In this document: positions 1-8,045 of the stretch, piece by piece
Position numbering within the stretch: the stretch's first letter is position 1
Layout: each line of letters starts with the position of its first letter
DNA from: Vibrio plantisponsor
GTDB lineage: Bacteria; Pseudomonadota; Gammaproteobacteria; Enterobacterales; Vibrionaceae
Length of the DNA: 64,000 bases
Direction of reading: 5' to 3'
Assembly (NCBI RefSeq): GCF_013041605.1
Contig: NZ_JABEQC010000018.1
Location: 1-64,000 of the forward strand
Notes under the pieces: generated by a model
Database searches by the model: none
Told to the model about the DNA's origin: nothing
Seen by the model: only the letters and a program-made list of their open reading frames with translations
Made by a program: the position numbers and the translations under genes

Positions 1-85
1 CACCCAAGGGGTTTTGTGGGCTCAAATAAGAACATAAACTTGATTGTGTATAAGAACTGAAAACAGCTTTCCGAATTAAAGAATT
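1..85 (+). other. 23S-5S rRNA internal spacer
   Basis: The first bases resemble the sequence that follows the mature 3' end of 23S rRNA in enterobacteria and vibrios (the 3' processing stem region). The 5S gene starts about 85 bases later. The window therefore seems to open a few bases beyond the 23S gene, inside the rRNA operon transcript. No gene is seen in the spacer. Confidence 0.7.
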
Positions 86-205
86 TGCTTGGCGACCATA
101 GCGATTTGGACCCACCTGATTCCATGCCGAACTCAGAAGTGAAACGAATTAGCGCCGATGGTAGTGTGGGGTCTCCCCATGTGAGAGTAGGACATCGCCA
201 GGCTT
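86..205 (+). rRNA. rrf: 5S ribosomal RNA
   Basis: About 120 bases closely match bacterial 5S rRNA. The conserved core CCATGCCGAACTCAGAAGTG is present, and the two ends (TGCTTGGCGA and GCCAGGCTT) pair to form helix I. 5S RNA is a structural part of the large ribosomal subunit. It lies after the 23S spacer and before tRNA-Asp and tRNA-Trp, the usual distal order of a gammaproteobacterial rrn operon. The ends are set by homology and may be off by one or two bases. Confidence 0.97.
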
Positions 206-233
206 TTATTTAGCACCAAGCGCTAACCAATGC

Positions 234-310
234 GGAGCGGTAGTTCAGTTGGTTAGAATACCGGCCTGTCACGCCGGGGGTCGCGGGTTCGAGTCCCGTC
301 CGCTCCGCCA
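234..310 (+). tRNA. tRNA-Asp (anticodon GTC)
   Basis: This is a complete 77-base cloverleaf. The acceptor stem pairs GGAGCGG with CCGCTCC and is followed by an encoded GCCA end. The anticodon loop CTGTCAC carries GTC, which reads Asp codons GAC and GAU. The T-arm GGTTCGAGTCC is intact. It is processed from the distal part of the rRNA transcript, 28 bases after 5S. Confidence 0.97.
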
Positions 311-346
311 CTTATTCTGAGAGTCGTCTCACTAAAAACGAACTGC

Positions 347-423
<77 letters not shown>

Positions 424-430
424 TTATTAG

Positions 431-460
431 AAGCCTCAGTCGAAAGACTGGGGCTTTTTT
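431..460 (+). terminator. rho-independent terminator of the rrn-tRNA operon
   Basis: The stem AAGCCTCAGTC/GACTGGGGCTT has a GAAA loop and is followed by six T. It ends the rRNA-tRNA transcript just after tRNA-Trp. Confidence 0.9.
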
Positions 461-480
461 ACATCAGTCGTTTACATAGT

Positions 481-569
481 TGCTGTAATGCTCAATTGGC
501 AGAGCAGCGGATTCCGCCAACACCAAAAATCAGCGCGTGCTGGGAGTTCGAATCTCTCCACCCCTGCCA
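481..569 (+). pseudogene. degenerate tRNA-Trp copy, interrupted
   Basis: A D-arm to anticodon-stem piece (CTCAATTGGCAGAGCAGCGG from 491) matches the intact tRNA-Trp. It is followed by about 20 foreign bases where the anticodon loop should be, then by the complete variable loop, T-arm, acceptor 3' strand and CCA. The 5' acceptor strand is replaced by unrelated sequence. No cloverleaf can form, so this is a broken copy, not a second tRNA gene. Confidence 0.85.
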
Positions 570-576
570 TTATTAG

Positions 577-606
577 AAGCCTCAGTCGAAAGACTGGGGC
601 TTTTTT
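577..606 (+). terminator. duplicated copy of the tRNA-Trp terminator
   Basis: This is an identical repeat of the hairpin and T-run at 431-460, carried along in the 146-bp duplication. It is probably redundant. Confidence 0.75.
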
Positions 607-627
607 ACATCTGTCGTCTGGCTAGTT

Positions 628-675
628 GCTGCAATGCTCAATTGGCAGAGCAGCGGATTCCGCCAATGCCAAAAA
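628..675 (+). pseudogene. third, 5'-half-only tRNA-Trp fragment
   Basis: The D-arm and 5' anticodon-stem sequence appears again from 637. It ends in CGCCAATGCC, nearly the same junction as in the second copy (CGCCAACACC). There is no 3' half. Terminator DNA of the leftward glycosidase gene follows at once. Confidence 0.8.
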
Positions 676-677
676 CA

Positions 678-708
678 AAGGCCACATAGCTTATTGCTGT
701 GTGGCCTT
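678..708 (-). terminator. terminator of the GH2 glycosidase gene
   Basis: A 13-bp stem (AAGGCCACA.../...TGTGGCCTT) lies 31 bases past the stop codon at 739. Read leftward it is followed by TTGTTTTT. It may also stop stray readthrough from the rrn operon. Confidence 0.8.
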
Positions 709-738
709 GTTATTTTATCAGCGCTAATCAACTAACAC

Positions 739-3441
739 TTATTCAGCGGTTTCTCCGCATTCTGATTGTTGAGCTTCAACGCCTTTTAGACGCAAAGTCA
801 TGTCCTCTAATGCTGTTATTTTTTGCTGCTTAGCTAGAGCAAATTGAGAAGCTTTTTCACGCAGTTCTTTTTCGTCAACAAGCCATTCTCGCTGCTCTTT
901 TGCCAGTAGTTGATGAGTGCTTGGTTTTGAATGCAGAACCAGTTCATCAGGAATCAATGAATGTACGCCTTCTATGCTAGGTTTGGCTTGTATACGTATT
1001 TCTCCTGCTTGTAACGAGGTGCGGATCATTGCAGGTGCTGTTCCCCATTCGACTAATCTTGGATTCGAACTCATGCGCTCTGCCGAAATCAATTCCGCTT
1101 CACCCAGTACCGTGAAAGTAATACTGTTTCTTGCTAAGCGTTTGATGTTGCCGCTCTCGTCAGTCACTTCGGCGACTATCGTGACTAACTGGGAACCATC
1201 TGCGACGATAGGAGTGCTTTCATCCAATAAGCGTAGGCGAATACGTGTCGGGCGTCTTGCCGGATACTTAACTTCACGACAAACCACCTCGCCGTCAACC
1301 AATCCTTCGGCAACAAGGCAAGCCTCCTCAAACAAGTCTGCTCGGTGTTTATCTTTTACCGTCATAAAGTCATAAGCGTTTTTAAATACGGCGGGTTTAA
1401 ATGGTAAGCCTGTGGTGGTGTTTTTGACTGACATTGTTCCCACTTCAACACCACAGAAAGTTAATCTAACTTGGTCTGCATTACTGCACACGATGACGTC
1501 TGAAGGAGAAATAGGCGTCATTTCATGCAGAATGGCAATGTGATAGCCGCTTTCAGCAATAGGGTGTTCCACAAGAGGGGTACGTTGGCTGCAGAACAGT
1601 TCATAAGCGTATTTGGGCTGACGGAATGCATCCATGATACCGCCCCAGAACTGTTCCGGATGATAACCTCGTTGATGGTCAAAGCCATGCCATAGAGTAC
1701 CGCCTACATGCTGTCTTGGCGTTTGATAAAGGGTGTTAATACTGGTCGCATATTGATGGCTGCCATCTCCAGAACCGAGAGCATAGTGCATGGCTTGGAT
1801 AATTTGAGCTTGTTCTCCCCAACTGCGATGTACGCGGCTGCTTGAATTATGAGAGTTCCAGTCATCCACATTGTCTCCCCATTCACGGGTAAAGCTGGCC
1901 TTGCCTTTGAATAGGTCAAACTTAATATCGCCTGCTGAGAGTTTGTTACTTCTCATTTGATTCGGATGGGCATAAACCATATCGGAAAACTGTTGGGCTT
2001 CAAGGTAGCTATCTAGAGGCACGATAGCGCCATACGGTTGCTCTTCATGGACGATTTGATAGATATCTTTGAGGAAACTCTCCGGTTGGTGAGTTTCATT
2101 AAGAGCAGGTTCGAAAGCCATAACCGATGGATGATTACGATCTCGACGGATCTTCTGTCTGATATTCGATTTTGCTTTTGACACAAACTGCGGTGCATCA
2201 TTCCAGAATTGCCAACCGATGGAAGGAATAAGAAGCAGCATGCCAAGTTCATCAGCCGCATCCATGAAAGCTGGAGACTGAGGATAGTGCGCTGTTCTGA
2301 TGACTCGCATGCCTGCATCTCTGAGCTTTTTCACATCATACCAATGTAAGCTGTTGCTCAGAGCTGTACCAACATATGCGTGATACTGGTGACGGTTAAC
2401 ACCAATAAGTTTATCTTCAAATGCTTGTCCGTTGATATATAGGCCATCTTCGCCACGCAATTCGATAGTTCGAATACCAATTCTGATACGGACTTCATCC
2501 ACTTTTTCTCCCGCCGGATTGAAGAGCGAACACTCTAACCAGTAAAGATGCGGAGAGTCAGGGTGCCAGAGCTGTGGATTCTCAACCGTAATCGACTGTT
2601 CTACATGTAGGTTCTGATGGCTTGTTAGCACAATATCTGTGTTGGCGGTTGTAATTTCGCTTCCTTGAGAATCAACTAAGCGGGTGTGCAGAGTCAGGGG
2701 GCAATCTTGTACATCTGTATTTGCTAAATGGGATTTGATATTTACAGTGGCGCTTTGTGGCGAAACCTTTTCGAAGTGCACAAATATGCCACCGCCAGCA
2801 ACTTCATCGACTTGATTGGCATGGGTAAAGTAGGTTTGCGCTGTGGTATACAGCCAAACATGTCGGTACATACCACCGACATAGGTAAAATCGAGCTCGG
2901 ACTGATTTTTACCCGCAGGGAAACTGGAATCATCGCTATTGTCGGCCATTACGCAGATCAGGTTGCTTGAGCCAACGTTCACATATTCGGTGATATCTAA
3001 AACCATACCGAGAAAACCTTCGTAATTTTCTCTTACTTTCTGCCCATTGATCCAAATCTGAGATTTGCCCTGAATCGCTTCGAAGTTGATGAAAATACGT
3101 TTGTTAGAGAAACATTCGGACAGGTCAAAGTGTTTGCGATACCAGACTTCTCCCTGATAGTTAATACTTCCGCTGGCATCCTCTGGGAGCAACTCTACAC
3201 AATGAGGAGCATTGATGATTTCCCACTGGCTGTCATCTAAAGACAGTTCCCCCCCTTGAGGATGTGAGCTTTTAAAGAATCGCCAACCAGTACCAAAATT
3301 AAACAAATCTCTCGGAGATGATTCAGTGTGAAAGAAACCAGCCGTAGAGAATTGTTGATGGCTGGCACTCATCGTAGGTTTATTGGTTAATGAGCGATGC
3401 GATTGGCAAGGTTTGTATTCTGAGGAGCAGAGTTTGGTCAT
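739..3441 (-). CDS. glycoside hydrolase family 2 protein (beta-galactosidase-like)
   Basis: This is a GH2-type beta-glycosidase of about 900 residues. The N-terminal third has the jelly-roll sugar-binding domain typical of the family (FNFGTGWRFF; WYRKHF). An Ig-like domain follows, then a TIM barrel with the acid/base Glu in ALNETHQ (about residue 449) and the probable nucleophile Glu in TREWGDN (about 520). No signal peptide is evident, so it is probably cytoplasmic. I place the start at the ATG at 3441, which has AGGG eight bases upstream. A GTG at 3483 and an ATG at 3372 are alternatives without a clear ribosome site. The true substrate (beta-galactoside, glucuronide or other) cannot be read from the sequence. 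The gene stands alone between an rrn operon and a divergent hydrolase, with no sugar transporter beside it. Confidence 0.85.
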   Translation of the reverse strand: MTKLCSSEYKPCQSHRSLTNKPTMSASHQQFSTAGFFHTESSPRDLFNFGTGWRFFKSSHPQGGELSLDDSQWEIINAPHCVELLPEDASGSINYQGEVWYRKHFDLSECFSNKRIFINFEAIQGKSQIWINGQKVRENYEGFLGMVLDITEYVNVGSSNLICVMADNSDDSSFPAGKNQSELDFTYVGGMYRHVWLYTTAQTYFTHANQVDEVAGGGIFVHFEKVSPQSATVNIKSHLANTDVQDCPLTLHTRLVDSQGSEITTANTDIVLTSHQNLHVEQSITVENPQLWHPDSPHLYWLECSLFNPAGEKVDEVRIRIGIRTIELRGEDGLYINGQAFEDKLIGVNRHQYHAYVGTALSNSLHWYDVKKLRDAGMRVIRTAHYPQSPAFMDAADELGMLLLIPSIGWQFWNDAPQFVSKAKSNIRQKIRRDRNHPSVMAFEPALNETHQPESFLKDIYQIVHEEQPYGAIVPLDSYLEAQQFSDMVYAHPNQMRSNKLSAGDIKFDLFKGKASFTREWGDNVDDWNSHNSSSRVHRSWGEQAQIIQAMHYALGSGDGSHQYATSINTLYQTPRQHVGGTLWHGFDHQRGYHPEQFWGGIMDAFRQPKYAYELFCSQRTPLVEHPIAESGYHIAILHEMTPISPSDVIVCSNADQVRLTFCGVEVGTMSVKNTTTGLPFKPAVFKNAYDFMTVKDKHRADLFEEACLVAEGLVDGEVVCREVKYPARRPTRIRLRLLDESTPIVADGSQLVTIVAEVTDESGNIKRLARNSITFTVLGEAELISAERMSSNPRLVEWGTAPAMIRTSLQAGEIRIQAKPSIEGVHSLIPDELVLHSKPSTHQLLAKEQREWLVDEKELREKASQFALAKQQKITALEDMTLRLKGVEAQQSECGETAE

Positions 3442-3794
3442 TGATGAAGCCCTAGAGAACGAAAGAGAACAACGCTTATCCACTAAATTACTTTGAAGCG
3501 AGGTAAATAGTTCTTAACGGAGCGCTGAAGAAAAAGAAACGGTATTTTATTAATCTTTGACCAATGGACTTAAGGTGCACTGGATGTTATTTCGATGCAT
3601 TTCATAAAAATAGAGGCTCTTTAATTTTGCTATAGCAGCCAGAGAAAATGGCGAGTTGGAAGAGGTCGTCTGAAATGCGATATCGCGTTTTTAATTGTTA
3701 CAAATTTGATAAATTTTGTTCTCTTAAGTCGCAGAGCATGGTCTAAGATTTGTTAAGTAAAGACGAATGATTCGTAATGAACTAAGGACATTTC
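3442..3794. promoter_or_regulatory. divergent intergenic region with palindrome at 3677-3686
   Basis: About 350 bases separate the leftward glycosidase from the rightward hydrolase. The region holds a GCGATATCGC palindrome within a wider imperfect inverted repeat (AAATGCGATATCGCGTTT). A TAAGAT hexamer near 3752 could serve as a -10 element for the hydrolase. Which regulator, if any, binds here is unknown. Confidence 0.3.
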
Positions 3795-4715
3795 ATGACA
3801 GAACGTATTGATACCCTAGCAAGCCAAAACCAACAAACAAGGGAAATACCGCAAGAAGCATTTGACTGGTACGACGAATATGCTCATGGTCTGATCGACC
3901 GTAGAGAGTTTATGAGACGACTCTCTGGGCTCGCAGTATTGGGTTTTAGCATGACAGTACTCACTTCTGCATTACTACCTAACTACGCTTTGGCAGAACA
4001 GGTATCTTTTAACGATGCAAAGATCAAAGCCACTTACGTGGAATTTGATTCTCCAAAAGGACATGGCAAAGGGCGAGGCTATTTGGTTATGCCTCGTGAG
4101 CTGACAGGAACTGCGCCAGTAGTTTTGGTTGTGCATGAAAACCGAGGTTTGAATCCTTACATTGAAGATGTTGCAAGACGTCTGGCGATGAATGGTTATA
4201 TCGCATTTGCGCCTGATGCGTTATTCCCTCTCGGTGGTTATCCGGGCAATGACGACGATGGTCGAGCGATGCAAAGCAGTATGGATAAAGCCAAGATTGA
4301 AGAAGACTTTATTGCTGCCGCAATGTTTATTAAATCCCATGCCAATAGCTCTGGCAAATTGGGTGCTGTCGGATTCTGTTTTGGTGGCTATGTGGTGAAT
4401 ATGCTTGCTGCCACGATGCCAGACGCTCTGGATGCCGGAGTGCCTTTTTACGGGACGCCTGCAGCTGAAAGCATTCGTTCCAATGTCAAAGGGCCGTTGT
4501 TATTGCAGTTTGCAGAACTTGACCAGCGAGTGAATGCTACATGGCCTGATTATGAAAAAGTGCTGATGGCAAACAAAGTTCCATATACTGCGCACGTATA
4601 TAAAGGCGTTAATCACGGCTTCCATAACGACTCTACGGGCCGTTATAACGAAGAAGCAGCGGAGTTGGCTTGGGAACGCACTTTGACCTTTTTCGATGAA
4701 CATTTAAACGCATAG
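3795..4715 (+). CDS. dienelactone hydrolase family protein, Tat-type export signal
   Basis: This 306-residue alpha/beta hydrolase is of the dienelactone hydrolase family, similar to E. coli YghX. The Cys-Asp-His triad is visible: C195 in GFCFGG, D243 in AELDQRV and H274 in NHGFHND. The N-terminus has a twin-arginine-like motif (DRREFMRR, residues 35-42). A hydrophobic stretch and an ALA cleavage site near residue 67 follow, suggesting Tat export to the periplasm. The ATG follows AAGGA. The substrate is unknown, and no catechol-degradation genes lie nearby. The next gene is 122 bases downstream, so shared transcription is possible but unproven. Confidence 0.88.
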   Translation: MTERIDTLASQNQQTREIPQEAFDWYDEYAHGLIDRREFMRRLSGLAVLGFSMTVLTSALLPNYALAEQVSFNDAKIKATYVEFDSPKGHGKGRGYLVMPRELTGTAPVVLVVHENRGLNPYIEDVARRLAMNGYIAFAPDALFPLGGYPGNDDDGRAMQSSMDKAKIEEDFIAAAMFIKSHANSSGKLGAVGFCFGGYVVNMLAATMPDALDAGVPFYGTPAAESIRSNVKGPLLLQFAELDQRVNATWPDYEKVLMANKVPYTAHVYKGVNHGFHNDSTGRYNEEAAELAWERTLTFFDEHLNA

Positions 4716-4837
4716 TAAATGAAACCAAGCGGCTCTTGTATTGAATGTTAAGACCTGAACTTTGATGCAAGAGCCATTACTTGTTGTCGCTCCCAATTTT
4801 TGAAGCTGTTATGATGTTCAAAAAGAAGGAGTAAGTT

Positions 4838-5170
4838 ATGCCACATTTTCGTTTCCGCGCTGTAGAACCTCAAACGGTGCAAAACTTGTCAAAACCTCTC
4901 ACGGATTCACTTCAGTCTTTGATGAATTCTCCTCGTGAAGATTTCACTTTCGAATATATCTACACCACTTTCTATGCAGAAGGTGAGGTAGCTGCTGCAT
5001 ACCCATTCGTGGAAGTACTGTGGTTTGATCGTGGGCAGGAAGTACAAGATAAGGTGGCAGCGATTGTGACCGAACAAGTGAAAGGCATTGTTGGTCAGGA
5101 TTCAAATGTTGCAGTCATCTTCACCGCTCTAAGTCCTGCTGGCTACTACGATAATGCTCAGCATTATTAA
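4838..5170 (+). CDS. DUF1904 family protein (tautomerase-fold candidate)
   Basis: This small 110-residue protein begins MPHFRFRAVE and matches the DUF1904 family as I recall it. The conserved Pro at position 2 is reminiscent of tautomerase-superfamily enzymes, which use Pro-1 after methionine removal, but that function is not shown here. The ribosome site AAGGAG is excellent. The gene ends 11 bases before the nitroreductase ATG, so the two are very probably co-transcribed. Confidence 0.75.
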   Translation: MPHFRFRAVEPQTVQNLSKPLTDSLQSLMNSPREDFTFEYIYTTFYAEGEVAAAYPFVEVLWFDRGQEVQDKVAAIVTEQVKGIVGQDSNVAVIFTALSPAGYYDNAQHY

Positions 5171-5181
5171 GGGGTAAGTTG

Positions 5182-5904
5182 ATGAATTCCGTTATTGATA
5201 CGATTTTAAACCATCGCTCGATACGTGCTTTTAAAGATACTCCGATTACTCAACAACAGTTAGACACCATCATTAAGTCTGGTATTGCGGCTTCCAGCTC
5301 AAGCTTGCTTCAAGTGGTTTCGATTATTCGCGTAACCGATAAAGAGAAGCGCCAGAAGCTGGCAGAGCTATCTGGTAACCAACATTACGTTGCTCAGGCT
5401 GCTGAATTTCTGGTGTTCTGTATCGACTATCAACGTCACTATGAGATGAACCCAAATGTGAAACCTGAGTTTATGGAGTTAACGCTGATAGGGGCGGTAG
5501 ACTCGGGTATCATGGCGCAGAACTGCTTGTTGGCTGCCGAATCAATGGGGCTGGGCGGTGTCTACATCGGTGGTCTACGTAATTCACCAAAACAAGTGGA
5601 TGAGCTACTGGGATTACCGAAATACAGCGCAGTGCTGTTTGGTATGTGTCTGGGCCACCCAGACCAAGATCCTCAGCTGAAACCGCGTTTAGGGGCGGAT
5701 GTGATTGTTCACGAGAACACTTACCAGCCTTTGAACAAAGATGCGGTTGCTGAGTACGATCAGACGATGATTGAATACTATCAAAGTCGTTCGAGCAATG
5801 TGAAACAGCAAGGTTGGTCGGATCAAATCACTGCTAAGCTGAGTCAGGAATCGAGACCGTATATGCTTGGTTATCTGAATGACAAAGGTCTAGCTCAGAA
5901 ATAA
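5182..5904 (+). CDS. nfsA: NfsA-type oxygen-insensitive NADPH nitroreductase / flavin reductase
   Basis: A 240-residue FMN enzyme of the nitroreductase superfamily, NfsA/FRP branch. The family's N-terminal HRSIRAF motif contacts FMN phosphate. The central stretch AQNCLLAAESMGLGGVYIGG and the LFGMCLGHP motif are typical. It reduces nitro compounds, quinones or flavins with NADPH in the cytoplasm. Vibrio homologues include the FMN reductase that supplies luciferase. A TTG lies just before the ATG at 5182; the ATG is preferred, with AAGGGG nine bases upstream. It is the second gene of a pair with the DUF1904 gene. Confidence 0.9.
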   Translation: MNSVIDTILNHRSIRAFKDTPITQQQLDTIIKSGIAASSSSLLQVVSIIRVTDKEKRQKLAELSGNQHYVAQAAEFLVFCIDYQRHYEMNPNVKPEFMELTLIGAVDSGIMAQNCLLAAESMGLGGVYIGGLRNSPKQVDELLGLPKYSAVLFGMCLGHPDQDPQLKPRLGADVIVHENTYQPLNKDAVAEYDQTMIEYYQSRSSNVKQQGWSDQITAKLSQESRPYMLGYLNDKGLAQK

Positions 5905-5925
5905 TTGAGATTAGAACGCAACAAA

Positions 5926-5949
5926 AAGCCCAGTCACTTGACTGGGCTT
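5926..5949. terminator. bidirectional terminator between nfsA and yfhL
   Basis: An 11-bp stem AAGCCCAGTCA/TGACTGGGCTT has a two-base loop. It is flanked by A-rich and T-rich runs, so it can serve both converging genes. Confidence 0.8.
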
Positions 5950-5973
5950 CGTTTTAAAGTGTTTAGAGAGCGA

Positions 5974-6228
5974 TTACGCTAATCCCTGAATAATCACAAA
6001 CTTCTCAAGCAACTCTTCTTCCGTCTCTACATGCTCCGGATCCGTCACAATACAGTTGGTGATCGGGCATACAGATTGACATGTCGGATTCTCGTAGTGT
6101 CCTTTACACTCTGTACAGAGGTTTGGATTGATCTCATAGATGTTGTCACCCATAGAGATGGCTCCGTTAGGACACTCAGGTTCACACATGTCACAGTTAG
6201 TGCATTTCTTTGTGATCAATAACGCCAT
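5974..6228 (-). CDS. yfhL: YfhL-type 2[4Fe-4S] ferredoxin
   Basis: An 84-residue small ferredoxin. Cys 9, 12, 15 and 19 form the first cluster motif (CTNCDMCEPECP). Cys 38, 41, 50, 54 and 59 supply the second cluster, with the spaced insertion characteristic of the YfhL/Alvin-type family. It carries electrons at low potential in the cytoplasm. The start lies two bases after the trhP stop, so the two are surely co-translated. This suggests it serves TrhP as electron donor or partner; that link is inferred from position. Confidence 0.92.
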   Translation of the reverse strand: MALLITKKCTNCDMCEPECPNGAISMGDNIYEINPNLCTECKGHYENPTCQSVCPITNCIVTDPEHVETEEELLEKFVIIQGLA

Positions 6229-6230
6229 GG

Positions 6231-7631
6231 TTACTTGCCTACTGGGTTACGAGTATCTTGTCCAGCATTCAGGTTACGCATCAGTAGCGCGTAGTTAAGA
6301 TCCATGTCTTGAGGCACTGGGATATAAACAAAGTGACCGTTGCCTTTTGCGTCATCAACCGCTTCAGCTTTACGGTTTTCCATTGCTTCAAGAGTGAATA
6401 CAACGTTACCTTTTGGTGTCATCAGTTCTAGGCTGTCACCAAGCATGAATTTGTTCTTAACTTCTACTTCAGCCATATCGCCACGGCGCTTACCGGTAAA
6501 CTCACCAACGAACTGTTGAGCATCAGACACTGAGTAGCCGTAGTCGTAGTTTTGGTATGCATCGTGAGTGTGACGACGTAGGAAGCCTTCTGTGTAGCCA
6601 CGGTGAGCTAGGCTTTCCAGAGTATTCATCAAGCTCTCATCAAATGGTTTACCTGCAACAGCGTCATCGATCGCTTTACGGTATACCTGAGCAGTACGAG
6701 CACAGTAGTAGAAAGACTTAGTACGACCTTCGATCTTCAATGAGTGAACGCCCATCTTAGTCAAACGCTCTACGTGTTGAACTGCACGCAGGTCTTTCGA
6801 GTTCATGATGTAAGTGCCGTGCTCATCTTCGTAAGCCGCCATTTTTTCTTCTGGACGGTGAGCTTCAGACAGAAGTACAACTTCATCAGAAGGTTTGCCC
6901 AAACCGAGAGTGTTGTCAGGACGCTCTTCCTGAACTTCAATTGCTTGTGCAGCATTTGGATCAAATTCTTCTACGATTTGACCGGCTTCGTCTTCTTTAC
7001 CTTTTTCTACTTTGTATTCCCAACGACAAGCGTTAGTACAAGTACCTTGGTTCGGGTCACGTTTGTTGATGTAACCTGAAAGTAGGCAGCGGCCAGAATA
7101 AGCCATGCAAAGAGCGCCGTGTACGAAAATCTCAATTTCCATTTCAGGGCACTGTTCGCGAATTTCTTCAATTTCTTCTAGAGATAGTTCACGAGAAAGA
7201 ATGACACGCTCAACGCCTTGCGTTGACCAGAATTTAACTGTTGCCCAGTTAACCGCGTTTGCTTGAACAGAAAGGTGAATAGCCATTTCTGGGAACGCTT
7301 CACGAACCATCATGATAAGACCTGGATCAGACATGATTAGAGCATCTGGGCCCATATCGATCACAGGTTTAAGGTCACGGATGAAGGTTTTTAGCTTTGA
7401 GTTATGCGGTTGAATGTTGCATACCACGTAGAATTTTTTACCTAGAGCATGGGCTTCGTTAATACCGATCTGTAGGTTTTCGTGGTTGAACTCATTGTTA
7501 CGTACGCGCAGGCTGTAACGAGGTTGGCCAGCATAAACAGCATCAGCACCGTATGCGAATGCGTAACGCATGTTCTTAAGGCTACCCGCTGGAGATAATA
7601 GCTCTGGTACAAAAGTATTTTCAGTTGTCAT
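6231..7631 (-). CDS. trhP: tRNA 5-hydroxyuridine modification protein TrhP (peptidase U32 family)
   Basis: This 466-residue member of the U32 'peptidase' family corresponds to E. coli YegQ/TrhP. Recognised features are the N-terminal ELLSPAGSLKNMRYAFAYGADAVY-type start of a TIM-like fold, the HGALCMAYSGRCLLSGY motif and a Cys cluster (GTCTNACRW). TrhP is required for the prephenate-dependent route to 5-hydroxyuridine at wobble position 34, the precursor of cmo5U. It is first in a two-gene operon with yfhL. The usual length is about 450 residues, so this is complete. Confidence 0.93.
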   Translation of the reverse strand: MTTENTFVPELLSPAGSLKNMRYAFAYGADAVYAGQPRYSLRVRNNEFNHENLQIGINEAHALGKKFYVVCNIQPHNSKLKTFIRDLKPVIDMGPDALIMSDPGLIMMVREAFPEMAIHLSVQANAVNWATVKFWSTQGVERVILSRELSLEEIEEIREQCPEMEIEIFVHGALCMAYSGRCLLSGYINKRDPNQGTCTNACRWEYKVEKGKEDEAGQIVEEFDPNAAQAIEVQEERPDNTLGLGKPSDEVVLLSEAHRPEEKMAAYEDEHGTYIMNSKDLRAVQHVERLTKMGVHSLKIEGRTKSFYYCARTAQVYRKAIDDAVAGKPFDESLMNTLESLAHRGYTEGFLRRHTHDAYQNYDYGYSVSDAQQFVGEFTGKRRGDMAEVEVKNKFMLGDSLELMTPKGNVVFTLEAMENRKAEAVDDAKGNGHFVYIPVPQDMDLNYALLMRNLNAGQDTRNPVGK

Positions 7632-7738
7632 TGTTTGTTTCTCAATCTGATCACAAGTCAGGCCAATACCACCTGATGGTATTGGAAGGGGCGCAAATTT
7701 TACGTCAAAACGTGAGCTGTGCCTAGTGAAGATTAAGA

Positions 7739-7866
7739 ATATCCCTTCCTACTTGAAGCTGCAGCGGTGTTGGCTACGTTCGTTCACCCCAATCACATAG
7801 TTAGCTATGCTCATGGGGATTCACTCACTTGCCGCCTACCTGCAATTTCAAGTAGTTTTGGTATAG
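7739..7866. repeat. ERIC element, copy 1
   Basis: This 128-bp imperfect palindrome matches the enterobacterial repetitive intergenic consensus, including the GGGGATTCACTCACTTGCCG block and, on the other arm, CGTTCACCCCAATCAC. The ends TACTTGAA and TTCAAGTA are inverted repeats. It lies in the trhP-rdgC gap (upstream of trhP, downstream of rdgC). ERIC elements are non-coding and transcribed with their neighbours, and may fold into RNA hairpins. Confidence 0.9.
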
Positions 7867-7921
7867 AAGGGGAAGAAAAGTAGGGAAAAACTGAGTTGAT
7901 TAAGCATTAGTATCGTAGTGA

Positions 7922-8009
7922 ATAGGCATCGAACACAAACACGCATAAACTATCCATGAAGCTCCGCTGAGCCATCCATGGCTCAGAGGGTTTGTTTATC
8001 GATGCCTAT
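7922..8009. repeat. second palindromic repeat, copy 1
   Basis: An 88-bp imperfect palindrome begins ATAGGCATCGAACACAAACA and ends TTTATCGATGCCTAT. It has an inner GAGCCATCCATGGCTC hairpin. A shorter relative lies at 22381-22443. It is not ERIC and I do not recognise its name. It sits directly beside ERIC copy 1. Confidence 0.75.
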
Positions 8010-8045
8010 CCAATGATCTGACAGCTTTCTAAACTGAATCAGAAA

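Noticed and set aside
481..569. Second functional tRNA-Trp
   Set aside because: The anticodon loop is replaced and the 5' acceptor strand is missing, so no cloverleaf forms.
6744..7079. 111-residue frame opposite trhP, and similar long antisense frames opposite phoR and secF
   Set aside because: They are shadows of strongly coding genes on the other strand, without ribosome sites or family resemblance.
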